Shown here: positions 1 to 10,036 of the stretch, piece by piece | Numbering within the stretch: position 1 is the first letter of the stretch | Layout: every line of letters begins with the position of its first letter | Assembly: GCA_963748925.1 (NCBI GenBank) | Contig: CAVVKG010000007.1 | Location: forward strand, 186,001-250,000 | Source: Cryomorpha sp963748925 | GTDB lineage: Bacteria > Bacteroidota > Bacteroidia > Flavobacteriales_D > Cryomorphaceae | Reading direction: 5' to 3' | DNA: 64,000 nucleotides | Program-made: the position numbers and the translations under genes | Notes under the pieces: model-generated | The model's input: the letters and a program-made list of their open reading frames with translations, nothing else | Told to the model about the DNA's origin: nothing | Database searches by the model: none

Positions 1-1089
1 CGTCCACCCAAACTCTGCCTGCGCCAATTTTGCCCTCGCAGCGCGATGATCATCATCATGATTAGCTTCAACCCACACTCCTAAATCCGTTTCCCCGGCA
101 TGGTACACTGCTTGCCTGAATCCGGCTTTGCAATATGCTCCAGACTCCTGTCATTGCCCATCACCATGGGTAGCCCGGTGCCTATCGCCTCAAATATCGA
201 TATCGCCGGAACGGTGTAAAGCGCCAAATCTGCTGCATTATAGAGCGTGTTGAGTTCGCTTTTTATCTGCATATCCCAGCATTCTAAAACGATTAGCTCC
301 CAACCGGTTCATCAGCATTTTTTCAAGTTCTTTCGCATACCCATCACCCGCACTACCCACGAGGAGCCACTTCACATTCTCAGGCATTCTCTCAAAAATC
401 GGAATAGCTTTTTCCAGATTCTTCTCGGCTACTATTCGGGTAGCAGTAATGATAATTTTATCGCTTTCGCGAAAGTTTAGCGCATCTCGCTTCACCCTGC
501 GCAAGTCTGTCGAAAAGTAGAACGTGTCGGGCCAGAATCCCAGACTGATAAAACCCGATTGACGCCGAAGGATCTCAGCTTCTTTTCCACCCATCATCCG
601 AGCTGCCGCCTCAAAGCTCTCGGGTGTGTATGCCAGGAGTTTTTCGCTTTCGCGGATAGCCTTTCGATAAGTTGACTTCTTGAAAAGAGCGAACAATAGC
701 TTTGTTTTTAGCGATCCATTCGCATAAGAATAGGCGTTATCACCAAAAAGCGAAACCACGCGAAATTTTGTCTTAAAAACCGGCTTCGGAAAAGCCTTCC
801 CAAGACCTATTACAACCACCAGATCGGGGTTGAGCCGATTCAATTCACACTCAATTCCATTGGCAACTACCACTTGCCCAAGGGTAAATTTCGGCTTAAG
901 TCTAATCACTTCCAACCCTTCCGGATCATCGCCAAATCCTCTATTCAGATTCCCGACATAGGGCGGAATAGCCGTGCTGGTTATAACAGTAATATCATGG
1001 CCGAGTAAGGCAAATGCTCGTGCCAAATGCACTTCCAGGTAGCCCAGCGAGGGAATAAAATGCCCGCAAACAATGGTGATTCTATTCAA
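1..1089 (-). CDS. Glycosyltransferase family 4, 3' end outside window, two frameshifts
   Basis: A GT4-type glycosyltransferase, presumably transferring a nucleotide-sugar residue to a polysaccharide repeat unit. The N-terminal half (start ATG at 1089) has the GT-B opening MNRITIVCGHFIPSLGY and the hinge segment ending in LLVGSAGDGYAKELE. The frame stops at TAA 238-240 right after KKRTQHAL, but the C-terminal GT4 sequence continues in the +1 frame from about 255 (NAADLALYTVPAIS, then FEAIGTGLPMVM, the usual E-x7-E region). Near 106 it returns to the original frame (YHAGETDLGVWVEA, ending in AEFGW) and runs off the left edge. The gene therefore holds two compensating indels about 130 bp apart, either sequencing errors or a decayed gene. 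Family assignment is firm; the donor and acceptor are not visible. Confidence 0.75.
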
Positions 1090-1120
1090 TGTTCAAAGTG
1101 TGAATGTGTGAATGTTCAAC
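1090..1120. repeat. Left inverted/tandem repeat flanking the four-helix-bundle gene
   Basis: The 15-mer TGTTCAAAGTGTGAA at 1090-1104 is repeated exactly in inverted orientation at 1676-1690 on the other side of the 1239-1598 gene. It is followed by further GTGTGAATGTTC units, then by a CTGACGCTAGCGGTCAGGAT motif at about 1123-1142 that has a looser relative at 14483-14528. Confidence 0.7.
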
Positions 1121-1238
1121 CCTGACGCTAGCGGTCAGGATCTCCGATACGCCGCACTGAGGTACTCGAAGTGTGTGAATTTTCAATTTCCAAAGTGTAA
1201 ATCTATAAATAGTTTAATGATGACTTCTATTCATCGAA

Positions 1239-1598
1239 CTACTTCATTCGCTTAATCATAGTTGACCGAATTTTCCCAAGAATTTTACAAATCTCGTCGG
1301 CATCACTTTCCATGCTTTCAAATTCCTTATGGTCTAAATAATCAGTTGCATGAAGTAATCTTAGCCAGTATATTGTCTCTCGGGATTCCTTGTAGGCAAT
1401 TCCAAATTTATTAGTAAAATCTTTATCAGATACTCCGCCGATAGCTTCTTCGACATTGGCTCCTATACTAGTCCCAGATCGCAACAATTGTTTCGAGATT
1501 ACGAATTCCTTTCGCTCACCCGATAATACCTTGCAAAGCATCACAATTCTCACAGCGAAATCAAAAGTCTTCTCTCTTATTATATTTTGCTTCTCCAT
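1239..1598 (-). CDS. Four-helix bundle protein (23S rRNA intervening-sequence / S23 family)
   Basis: A 119-residue all-helical protein of the family first seen in 23S rRNA intervening sequences (PF05635-type) and related to the Avd accessory proteins of diversity-generating retroelements. Recognisable family blocks are FDFAVRIVMLCK near the N-terminus, the central LLRSGTSIGANVEEA (residues about 38-52), and KESRETIYWLRLL. Function is unknown for stand-alone copies. No 23S rRNA sequence, reverse transcriptase or template repeat is nearby. The gene sits as an island between a glycosyltransferase and asnB, bracketed by inverted TGTTCAAAGTGTGAA repeats, which suggests (inference) that it arrived as a repeat-flanked cassette. 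The frame is intact although both neighbours are frameshifted. Confidence 0.85.
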   Translation of the reverse strand: MEKQNIIREKTFDFAVRIVMLCKVLSGERKEFVISKQLLRSGTSIGANVEEAIGGVSDKDFTNKFGIAYKESRETIYWLRLLHATDYLDHKEFESMESDADEICKILGKIRSTMIKRMK

Positions 1599-1675
1599 TC
1601 AAGCTTCAACATTACACCGTAAATCTAACGATATTAACTCTAAAAACTATCACAAAGTCACATTGCCATTCATAA

Positions 1676-1747
1676 TTCACACTTTGAACATTCACACTTT
1701 CACACATTCATCATTCACACTTTCACACTTTCACACTTTCACACATT
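1676..1747. repeat. Right inverted repeat plus TTCACACT-type tandem array
   Basis: Begins with TTCACACTTTGAACA (1676-1690), the exact reverse complement of 1090-1104. It continues as a degenerate array of TTCACACT / TTCACACA octamers up to the 3' end of the asnB gene. With the left copy it encloses the four-helix-bundle gene in an interval of about 660 bp. Confidence 0.7.
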
Positions 1748-1752
1748 GAAAC

Positions 1753-3652
1753 TCAAACCAACTCCACCTCAAACACCTCCATCCATCTCAGCAATGCATA
1801 GATGCGCCAAAACTCCGTAAGGCCTGAGTTGCTATGTATAGATTTAGAAAACAGCTCAATGACAGCTTCTTTATTCAGCAAATTCGGAATTTGTGACCGA
1901 CTCACTTTCTCAGCAAGCTCTCCTGCCAGCTCCATCCTCCAGCGATCCTGAGGGGCAACAAATCCAAGCTTGTCAATCCTCCAGGCAAGCGAGCTCAATC
2001 CTTTTTCATCTAATGATTGCCTTACCGGATACTTCGTCCACCCATTTTGTATTTTCACTTCTGGAGCTTGACCCAGCGACCACTCAACGACCCGGTGATC
2101 GAGAAATGGCACCCGGCTCTCAATGCTGTATTTCATGGCATTGCGATCTTCGTATTGCAACAATTCATACAAGCCAAACTCCACACTTCTATAGCTCAAC
2201 TCATTGTAATCTGTCGCACCGCGCTGAGGCGATCTTAAGTTGTTGGCCTCTTCTTGGAATGTGGGATCTATTAAATTAAAACCGATTCTTTTCTGCTTCC
2301 GGGCCAGAACCTGCAGCCGCTGAGGAAGAGCGTAAAAGGCAGAGCGCATCATCGCTGTCTCCATCTTCGGGTTAAAATGTTTTTTCAACGCCTTGAGCGC
2401 TTTTTTATAGGCTCCTACCCTTCCGCTTTTCAGAAGTGAAATTAGATAGGCTCCTGCGTAAGGATAATATCCGCCCAGAATCTCGTCGGCACCCTGCCCG
2501 TCGAGCAATACTTTAACCCCATTTTCTGAGGCGAGCTTCATCACAGCTTCCTGTGCGAAGATCGATGCCGACCCAAAGGGCCGCTCCTGACTGCGAATCA
2601 ATTCATCAAACCCCTCCAAAAACTCTCTGCCCGTCGGCGTTGTAAAGTGCTGTTCAAGCGGTCTTTCTTCCGTATCCAGCGTGCGCGCATAGTCCGACTC
2701 ATCAATCGACTCACCCGGAAACGAGCAGGTAAATGTCTTGAACCTTCTATCGGTGGTCGCAGCAGCCTCAGCCACAATCAAGCTGGAATCGAGGCCACCG
2801 CTCAGGCATGAACCCACTTCCACATCGGCTATGAGATGCTCTTTTATGCTATTGCGAAAAAGGGTGTCGAAACTTTCATTGGCAAACTCTCCTTTACCAA
2901 TACGCTTCCGCAAATTGTAGTATTGAGTTTCCTCAAATGCTAAACTAGTAAGATCATACGTTCTGAAATGACCCGGCTTAAGCGAGTCAATTCCCTTAAA
3001 AAACGTTTCGTGCGGATTGTCGGTAGCGCCGTAAACCACAAACTGCAGAAACTTGGCCTTCTCCCATTGTGCCTTCATTCCCGGAAGGGCAAGAAGTGGT
3101 TTTACCTCACTCGCAAAAGCGAGTCCGCCATCGTGATGGGTAAAAAACAATGGCTTGATCCCAAAACGGTCGCGCGATAAGATGAGTTTATTTTTACGAA
3201 GGTCGAGAATGGCCAGTGCCCACATACCACGGAATTTGGCGAAAGCCTCAGCACCGATTTTTGCGTAAAGCAGCAGAATCATCTCGGTATCCGTGCTCGT
3301 CTTTACATCGAGTTTATACTGATCGATCAGTTCGCGGTAATTGTAAATTTCACCATTAAAAACAATGTGCAGCTTTTCACTTTCCAGCGACATGGGCTGA
3401 TGGCCGGCTGCTGAAAGATCGAGAATAGACGAGGCGGCGGTGCAAAAATGCATTTGGCGTTGAAGCGGTTGCAGTGAGCTTTTCGGCAGATTGATCAGCA
3501 GAATCATCACCGGAAAAGACTTTTGGGACTCCACTCTCAAACACGAGAAACCCTTCATCATCGGGACCCCGATGCTTCAGCAAAGCCGATGCCCTGAGCA
3601 AATCATCTCCCGTAGCTCGCTTAAAATTCCAGACTCCAAATATTCCGCACAT
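1753..3652 (-). CDS. asnB: Asparagine synthetase (glutamine-hydrolysing), one frameshift
   Basis: Class-II glutamine amidotransferase fused to an asparagine synthetase domain, about 632 residues once the frame is repaired. It hydrolyses glutamine at Cys2 (start MCGIFGVWNF) and uses ATP to amidate a carboxylate. In polysaccharide loci such enzymes often amidate uronic acids (inference here). Visible motifs are LLKHRGPDDEG, FNGEIYNYREL and the PPi loop SCLSGGLDSSLIV. The frame breaks at about 3430: the N-terminal frame reads FLHRRL and runs into nonsense, while the family-typical SILDLSAAGHQP lies one base further on, so a single extra base within 3426-3433 explains the break. The span is 3n+1 bases. 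It ends beside the repeat-flanked four-helix-bundle gene. Frameshift apart, the assignment is secure. Confidence 0.88.
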
Positions 3653-3856
3653 AGATTAAATTCCAAAGGTCAATAATAATGGAAATATGTGTAATCGTAC
3701 AACGGAATGCAATTGGAACTATACGGTACTTCTGAAAATTAAATCAGTCGTCCTGAATGGAATAATTTTGCTCGTGAATGCCTATGCGAAAAATCACTTT
3801 GGTTTACTGCTTTGCACATAGCTATTTCAAAGCATATTGGATTGTCATTTACTCAA

Positions 3857-4438
3857 CTAAGACAAGCTCTTTTTAGAGATTTCCTCTTGAGCAATATCGA
3901 TCATTCGCTCAAAGCAAATCGCACTGGTTTCCAGACTCGCATCAAATTTATTGCTGCTATTCTCTATACTTTGCAGGTACTTCTTGGTGAGCGGCCACAC
4001 ATTCTTCGCACTTTCTTTACAATGCGAAAAATAATGGCGGTATTGTGGCTCAATACCACCATCTTCCAGATGTTTTGAAATAACTGTTCCACCAAGCATT
4101 GAACCTTCCAGAACATAGATAATTCCCGGAATATCCAGCTCCATTTTTTTTACAAAATCAGGCTCTGCTTTGATGCCGAACGCTTCCAAATCCTTGCGTA
4201 ACAAATCGATCTTGGGATTATATTGGTAACCGTCAAAAACAAAGGCGGGATTGGCTGTAGCCAATATTTGCTCTAACTCCAGATGCCACCGATACTGTAT
4301 GTAGACGAACATGCTGTAATTGCTGAGAGTAAGATTTGTAAACAACTCCAGAGGCTCAAGTACTTTCTCCGTCCGCTTGTGAATAAGGGTCGTGTGCTCG
4401 CGCAAATAGCCGTCTAATTTGGGAATAGTGGCTTCCAT
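3857..4438 (-). CDS. bphO: Biliverdin-producing haem oxygenase
   Basis: A 193-residue haem oxygenase that opens haem to biliverdin IX-alpha, CO and iron; biliverdin is the chromophore of the phytochrome immediately upstream. The start contains REHTTLIHKRTEK, with His20 in the position of the proximal haem ligand, and the distal helix has the family motif YVLEGSMLGG. Length is usual for the bacterial BphO/HmuO-like group. The ATG follows the phytochrome stop codon directly (TAGATG, no gap), so the two genes are almost certainly one transcript and translationally coupled. The neighbour makes a photoreceptor-supply role much more likely than iron scavenging. Confidence 0.93.
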   Translation of the reverse strand: MEATIPKLDGYLREHTTLIHKRTEKVLEPLELFTNLTLSNYSMFVYIQYRWHLELEQILATANPAFVFDGYQYNPKIDLLRKDLEAFGIKAEPDFVKKMELDIPGIIYVLEGSMLGGTVISKHLEDGGIEPQYRHYFSHCKESAKNVWPLTKKYLQSIENSSNKFDASLETSAICFERMIDIAQEEISKKSLS

Positions 4439-7124
4439 CTATTGAATGGTATTTTCATTAATTGCCTTGAGCAAAGCGTCGATTTTAACCGGCTTTACAA
4501 AATGTTCTTTAAAACCCGTTCTTGCCGATCTATCAATTTTATCGCTTTGCCCTAAACCGGAATGAGAAAAGAAAATCGTCTTACTACTTTCTAAAAGTTG
4601 CATTCTCTCACAGAGCTCAAAGCCATCCATATCTGGCAATCCCAGGTCGAGTATCGCATAATCAGGCGGGTATTTCTCAAACTCCTCAAGTCCGCTTCTA
4701 CCATCAAAAGCAACTGTTACCTGAAAGTTCTTTTTTTCTAATAGAATTTTAAGCAACTTGGTTAAATCTTCATTGTCATCAACGACCAATATACTTTTCT
4801 TCGACCCATTGATACCAGCTTCAATCTGCTTTTCCTGAGTAGAGTTACCCTCTGATGCTGGCCCCCGAACTATCGGAATTAATACCTCAAATTCACTACC
4901 CGTGCCAAGCCCATCGCTGTATGCTCTTATCTCAGCATCGTGTAATTCAAGCAATCGTTTCACCAATGTAAGCCCTATCCCCAAACCACTTTTAGACTGG
5001 CTACTTAGGGCATTCATTTGTGTAAACATTGTAAAAATAGCATCCAGCTGTTCCGTTTCTATACCAAGTCCATTGTCTTTAATCCGTACACTTGCCAACT
5101 TCTCATTCTCGGTTACCAATACCTGAATCTTACCACCAGGATCGGTATATTTAGATGCATTGGTTAATAAATTAACAAAAACCTGATTTAAACGGGTCCG
5201 ATCTCCTAATACCCATATCGGAGTAGAAGGTAAATCAATATTAAGTTCATGTTGGCTTTTGCTGATAATAGACTGGGTTGAATCAATGGCACCATTTAAA
5301 ATTGCTCGTAAATCGACGTGCTCTTTATCCAGCTTCACCTTATTTTGCGTTATTCGAGAAACGTCCATCAAGTCGTCAATCATGGTGGTCATATGATCGA
5401 CCTGCCTCTTCATGGTATCCATAAAATCCTTTTTCATATCCGGATCATCCACTTCTTCTAAAAGCGAAAGTCCACTGGATATAGGCGCAAGCGGATTTCG
5501 TAATTCATGAGCCAGGGTAGCCAAAAAGTCATTCACATACTTATTTTGCAGTTGAAGATAATTTATGTCACTTCTAAGCATCTCTTGCTTTTCAAAAGCA
5601 TACGACATAAACACCTTGTTAAATCGGGTGGCAACATCCACATCCTTCGAATCCCAGATTTTGCTTTTTCCTAAAATTTCAATTTCATGAACTTTAAAAG
5701 AAGACCGCGGTGTAAGTCTCTCAGTTTTTGAAGAAAGTGGTGTCTTCTCATCAGGCGCACCTGCCCATTTTTGCACTTGTTTTTTTTCCTTTCTAAACCA
5801 GGCCGTAAAATTCTTGTTGCTTCCGCCAATTGACATCATCAACAATCCGCATATCCCATTTAACCTACCTTTTTCAGAGATATAATCATCCAAATTATCA
5901 GTATAAAACACACCAGTACGGTTGTTATAATGCTTATCGTATATTTCTTTTACAACAGATAAATGCGGGTTCAATCCCAGTTTTATCTGCTCAGTTTCTG
6001 TGAAGAAAATAAAACCATCCGCATCGAGTACTTCCAACACGTCTCTTTCATTTTCTTCAAATACTTCAATAATTGACTTTTTAGGGGCTGTTTTATCTAA
6101 AATATGTTCTATTGCCTGGTCGGTACGATTGGTTCTTTCCAAAAGTAATTCTTCTTCTTTCGCATATAGATGCCAGCTAAAAAGCTGACTCAGATTCTCA
6201 CATTCAAGACGAACATTTTGAGGGATGTATCTTGGTTTTTTACTGTGGCAGGATATCATTCCCCACAATTCACCATGTGTTACAAGCGACATGGATAAAG
6301 AAGAACACACGCCTTGATTCCGAATATACTGTTTGTGTATTGGTGACAAGTCACGCAACAAAGAATATGTCATATCCAGTGGCTTGCGACCACTTTCTGC
6401 GGGCGTAGGTATGAGTTTAGAAGGCTCGAGGTCCACATTGGCCATAAGCCTTATCCAATTCTTCTTATAAAGTTCGCGAGCCTGCTTTGGAATATCACTT
6501 GCCGGATAGTTCAGGTCTAAATACGAATCAATATCGTCAATTTTAGACTCAGCCAAAACCTTTCCGGAACCATCAGCATTAAATTTATACAACACCACCC
6601 GATCCATGTTGGTGATATATCGGAGCGTTTCTACCATCTCATGAGCCATATCCGCCAGGCTCGCAACCATTTTAAACTTTGGCGCAATGCTCGCAGCATA
6701 AAGTTTCATATGGTGCATTGCAGAATAGGTTTCCCGAAATTTAGCCGATGGCTCAAGCTCTATAACAAATAGATCATCGCTATTGTAAACAATGGCATAG
6801 AAATTATTTTCCTGATCTGACTGAATAAGTTCCGATTTGAAATTCACATAAACCGGCAAGTCTGGTTTTAGTATTTCGAGCCCTTTCATAACTCTCAAGC
6901 AAAAAATCAGCATTTCCATCACTTTCTAAAAGCGTAAAAAAGTTTTCTCCGATCAAGTCGAGATTAGAACCTAGAAGGTCTTTTACGTTTTCGCTAACAA
7001 CCTCAATCGTCCCATTCGATTTATCAAGTGCAAATAAGTAGCCATAACTTTGAATTAATTCAGGCCTGTGAATAGGTTCTTCTTCACAATGCTCAAAATC
7101 CAGCTTATCAATATCAAGTTTCAA
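4439..7124 (-). CDS. bphP: Bacteriophytochrome hybrid histidine kinase (PAS-GAF-PHY-HK-REC), one frameshift
   Basis: Red/far-red photoreceptor kinase, about 894 residues when repaired. Order of domains: PAS with the biliverdin-binding Cys13 in HCEEEPIHRPELIQSYG; GAF with YPASDIPKQARELY, SPIHKQYIRNQGV and HGELWGMISCH; PHY with the tongue motif TPRSSFKVHEIEI; a HisKA domain with the H-box LATLAHELRNPLAPI; an ATPase domain ending GLGIGLTLVKRLLELH; and a C-terminal receiver with VVDDNEDL and phospho-acceptor ILDLGLPDMDGFE. The frame breaks in the PAS domain near 6882-6890, in GAAAGGG: upstream frame ...FLLESYE, downstream frame GLEILKPDLPVYV. One extra base would explain it. It is followed without a gap by haem oxygenase. 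The attached receiver suggests phosphorelay to an unlinked partner; none is encoded nearby. Confidence 0.9.
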
Positions 7125-7626
7125 TACAATTTATTATAGGTGATTAAAATATAGTAATATGCAAAGTTAACCGCATCTAATAAAAAATTGTTCATAATAA
7201 AACGAACCATTTGCTAAAATTTATGGGCGCAAATCGAAGAAAATATGAATACCAGCATCGAAAGAGTCTGTCTCAATCTTAATTCGCGGATTGGTTCGAC
7301 CCTATTAAATAAAAGTCATTAAATCAATGAATTAAAAAATATTAAATGACATTGCTACCGCAAAAATGAAATTAAAAACCAACCTTTGATTGGAACGTAG
7401 AAAATGAATAACCTTAAAGGCGCCAATAATTGTTAAGCGACTTACCATTTCCTGCAACTTATAAGTAAAGTCCCATAATCACCCCTCAAGCATATCACGT
7501 CGAGTGGTCTATAGTATTCGGAATCGTTAATGTGACGTAATTTTTTCTTGACTTCAAATAATACTCCCAAAAACTAACCTTGATAGATTATACTATAACC
7601 CCAGCTTGAACCTTATCAAAGGTGTG
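7125..7626. other. AT-rich intergenic region without a recognisable gene
   Basis: About 500 bp between bphP and the next glycosyltransferase gene upstream. It is AT-rich, contains the candidate bphP -7 box at 7162-7169 and no coding sequence that I can support. It separates the asnB/bphO/bphP block from the 7.6-10.0 kb glycosyltransferase operon. Confidence 0.5.
7162..7169 (-). promoter_or_regulatory. Candidate -7 box (TAACTTTG) of the bphP-bphO transcript
   Basis: On the minus strand TAACTTTG fits the Bacteroidota -7 consensus TAnnTTTG and lies 38 bases upstream of the bphP ATG. No clear -33 TTG-type box is seen at the expected distance, so this is only a candidate. Confidence 0.35.
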
Positions 7627-8754
7627 TTAATTCAAAGGCCCTAAAACATCCTTATAAACATCCACAACCTGTTCAGAATATTGTCGTAATCCAAATTTCT
7701 GATCAATATATCCCCTTATTCCAACAGGTGAAAAATGCTCAATATCTTCAATCATTTTCACCATTGCCGCTCCAATTTCATCAACCGATTCGGGGTTTAC
7801 AGAAACGCCAACTTCCGGCGCACTAAAATCTTTGGGACCTGTCCGATTTGTGAGAATTACCGGCAATCCGGTAGCCATCGCCTCTGCCGCTACCAGACCA
7901 AAACTTTCAAAAAGACTCGGGAAAACCAAAATGGAAGCCTGATGAAAAAGCATTTTCATCTCTTCTCGCGAGAAGCTTTGGTTGAGAAACTCTACACGAC
8001 CGGACAAGTCATTGTCGGCAATGTACCTTGCTATTTCTGTCGATTCTTCCCCTGTTCCTGCAATGGTTAATCTAAATCCGGGAATCTCACCCTCCACCTT
8101 ATGGAAAGCCTTGAGCGTGCGCAAAGCACCTTTAAAATCATCGAGCCGGCCAAGAAATAAAATGTTCCTGCTTGAAGTAAGGCTGGAATTTCTCAATGAG
8201 AAAAACTCGGTATCAACCGGATTTCCGAATACTTCCCACCGTTGGGCAGAAACTCCAGAATTGAGCATTTCCTGTTTTAAGTGATTGCTTACGGGCATCA
8301 CCGCCGCAGCATTTGCCAAAGTCTGCCTGGCTCTTGCAAAGATTCGCGCCCTACCTGATATAGCACTCCACGGTCCGGTATGCTCAGTAACTACATATGG
8401 AATACCCCAATAAGCGGCCAGCTTCTCCACCCATTTGCCCCGCATGGCAGCTCCGTGCAAGTGAATAATATCAGGCTTTGGAATTTTCTTTGCTATCCGA
8501 AGTGATTGAGACTCCCACCAGGCATAGCCCACCGGTTTGGCGATAGTTGGAATACGCTTTGTAAACAAATGGAAATCATAAAACCGCGCACCATCAACCT
8601 GCTCATAAACCCCGCGATACCACGGATTGGAATTAAAAACAGAAACATCACATTTTTTTGAAAGCGCCCCGATCTGATCTTTTATAAAAATCCCCGCCAC
8701 CGGATTCTCATCGGTAGGATAACTCTCAGGGATTATTAAAACTTTGATCTTCAC
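7627..8754 (-). CDS. Glycosyltransferase family 4
   Basis: A 375-residue GT-B fold retaining glycosyltransferase, probably cytoplasmic and acting on a lipid-linked repeat unit. The N-terminal domain shows the acceptor side (MKIKVLIIPESYPTDENPVAG, then HLHGAAMRGKWV). The C-terminal nucleotide-sugar domain has ILFLGRLDDFKGALRTLKAF and the donor-binding segment FPSLFESFGLVAAEAMATG with the E-x7-E arrangement. Its ATG overlaps the stop of the upstream methyltransferase by 4 bp (8751-8754), so the acyltransferase, methyltransferase and this gene form one translationally coupled set. Intact frame. Substrate not predictable. Confidence 0.92.
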   Translation of the reverse strand: MKIKVLIIPESYPTDENPVAGIFIKDQIGALSKKCDVSVFNSNPWYRGVYEQVDGARFYDFHLFTKRIPTIAKPVGYAWWESQSLRIAKKIPKPDIIHLHGAAMRGKWVEKLAAYWGIPYVVTEHTGPWSAISGRARIFARARQTLANAAAVMPVSNHLKQEMLNSGVSAQRWEVFGNPVDTEFFSLRNSSLTSSRNILFLGRLDDFKGALRTLKAFHKVEGEIPGFRLTIAGTGEESTEIARYIADNDLSGRVEFLNQSFSREEMKMLFHQASILVFPSLFESFGLVAAEAMATGLPVILTNRTGPKDFSAPEVGVSVNPESVDEIGAAMVKMIEDIEHFSPVGIRGYIDQKFGLRQYSEQVVDVYKDVLGPLN

Positions 8755-9479
8755 ACAGCCTTTTTCTGAAAGATAAACGTAGCATCGCTTCCGCTGGTAG
8801 CATTCTTATTCGCACCGGCAAACCCAAAGTATTTTCGCGTAAGCTTATACTTTAAGTCGTTGCTAAAAAAGCGCGATAATCCGAGAAAAGATTGATTGTA
8901 TTTAAACGAATCTTGAAGTGAAAAACCACCCTTTTCAATACGCTCAAGCAATTCATTCTGAGGAACCTTATTGAGCTTGTACTTATCTTTTCCCACGGCG
9001 CGGCGCATACCCAGATACATGTGGATGAGCTTTGCAAACCAATGCCGCGAATCGGTATTTTGAATAATGAGGTAACCGCCCGGCTTAACCAGCTTCATGG
9101 TTTCTTCTATAAACTCCCACGGATTTCGAATATGCGCCAGAATTCCGATGTTCATTACCAGATCGTACTGCGTATTTCCAAAGTCGTGCGCATAGAAATC
9201 GCCATTGATAAAGGTCACCTTTTCCCGCTGATCTTCAGGCACGCGTTTCTTTGCCGTTGCAATCATATTCTCAGAAAAATCCATCATGGTAAGATGGCCA
9301 AACTGATCTATAAACGGGGCTGATATATCGCCTGTTCCGCAAGGCATATCAAGCACTTCGGCAAATTTCATTTCGCGAATAAAATACCCAACAGTCTCTG
9401 CACGAATGCGCAAATTATAATTGTAAGTGAGATAAACATCGGTTTTCTCAAAGAATGCTTTTACTTCAGATGTGTTCAT
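8751..9479 (-). CDS. Class I SAM-dependent methyltransferase
   Basis: A 242-residue Rossmann-fold methyltransferase. Motif I is VLDMPCGTGDISAPF (about residue 40), followed by the acidic strand end LTMMDFSENMI, the motif FINGDFYAHDFG, and YDLVMNIGILAHIRNPWEF, then LVKPGGYLIIQ. These are the SAM-binding features of the UbiE/sugar-methyltransferase group. In this setting it probably O-methylates a sugar or polyprenyl-linked intermediate (inference). It overlaps the genes on both sides by 4 bp (8751-8754 and 9476-9479), placing it in the middle of a three-gene operon. Confidence 0.88.
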   Translation of the reverse strand: MNTSEVKAFFEKTDVYLTYNYNLRIRAETVGYFIREMKFAEVLDMPCGTGDISAPFIDQFGHLTMMDFSENMIATAKKRVPEDQREKVTFINGDFYAHDFGNTQYDLVMNIGILAHIRNPWEFIEETMKLVKPGGYLIIQNTDSRHWFAKLIHMYLGMRRAVGKDKYKLNKVPQNELLERIEKGGFSLQDSFKYNQSFLGLSRFFSNDLKYKLTRKYFGFAGANKNATSGSDATFIFQKKAV

Positions 9480-10036
9480 TCGCGGTCGCGGATATGTTTA
9501 ACGGGCGAGCCGGCAAATATACCGTAAGGATGGAGTTTTTCGTGCCGTGTAACCAAAGAAAGTGCACCAATTACGGCTCCTTCGGGAATTTGTGCGCCCA
9601 TTAGCACCTGCGAGTGTGTGCCAATAAGGGCATCTTCGCCTATAGAAATGTCAGCACCAGCACTTCCCTGCACCATGTATTTCTGGTCTCGTTTTAAATG
9701 GTGTATGCTTCCGCGAATGCTGCAATTCTCAGCAATACCCGACCAATTTCCTAATTTAATTTTAGAATTAGAACTCAGCCGCACATAGTCGCCAATTATA
9801 CAATTGTTGCCTAGTTCTAAACTCCCGGAATGGCTGATTTCAAACACCACACCCTTTCCTATCACCACATTATCGCCAAAGGAGAAATTACCTTTTGGAA
9901 TATCCCGAAAAGTAGGAAACTGGAGGCACTTAAAATTGCTGCCCACGCTGCACCCCAGCGAGCGAAGGTAGAGGCGCAATCTCAGGCCTGTAAGCCGGTA
10001 TCTGGCAGCAAGCAAATATTCGTAAAACTTCGTCAA
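9476..10036 (-). CDS. LbH acyltransferase (hexapeptide-repeat, WbbJ/maa-like)
   Basis: A 186-residue left-handed beta-helix acyltransferase, likely O-acetylating a sugar of the surface polysaccharide. Hexapeptide repeats are visible in FGDNVVIGKGVVFE, LGNNCIIGDYVRL, ISIGEDALIGTHSQVLMG and PEGAVIGALSLVT, and the end IFAGSPVKHIRDR is typical of the family. The likely start is TTG at 10036, which overlaps the TGA stop of the upstream glycosyltransferase remnant (10033-10035). The gene was once translationally coupled to that glycosyltransferase and now has only its 3' stub in front of it. How it is expressed now is unclear. Confidence 0.88.
   Translation of the reverse strand: MTKFYEYLLAARYRLTGLRLRLYLRSLGCSVGSNFKCLQFPTFRDIPKGNFSFGDNVVIGKGVVFEISHSGSLELGNNCIIGDYVRLSSNSKIKLGNWSGIAENCSIRGSIHHLKRDQKYMVQGSAGADISIGEDALIGTHSQVLMGAQIPEGAVIGALSLVTRHEKLHPYGIFAGSPVKHIRDRE

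Noticed and set aside
1090..1747. Diversity-generating retroelement suggested by the Avd-related four-helix-bundle protein
   Set aside because: No reverse transcriptase and no template/variable repeat pair nearby.
1893..2279. Plus-strand frame of 128 codons inside asnB
   Set aside because: Antisense shadow of a well-conserved gene; no domain or start signal.
9476..10036. Acyltransferase starting at an ATG rather than TTG 10036
   Set aside because: No in-frame upstream ATG before the remnant stop, and the TTG overlaps the remnant TGA in a normal coupling arrangement; an internal ATG would remove conserved N-terminal residues.
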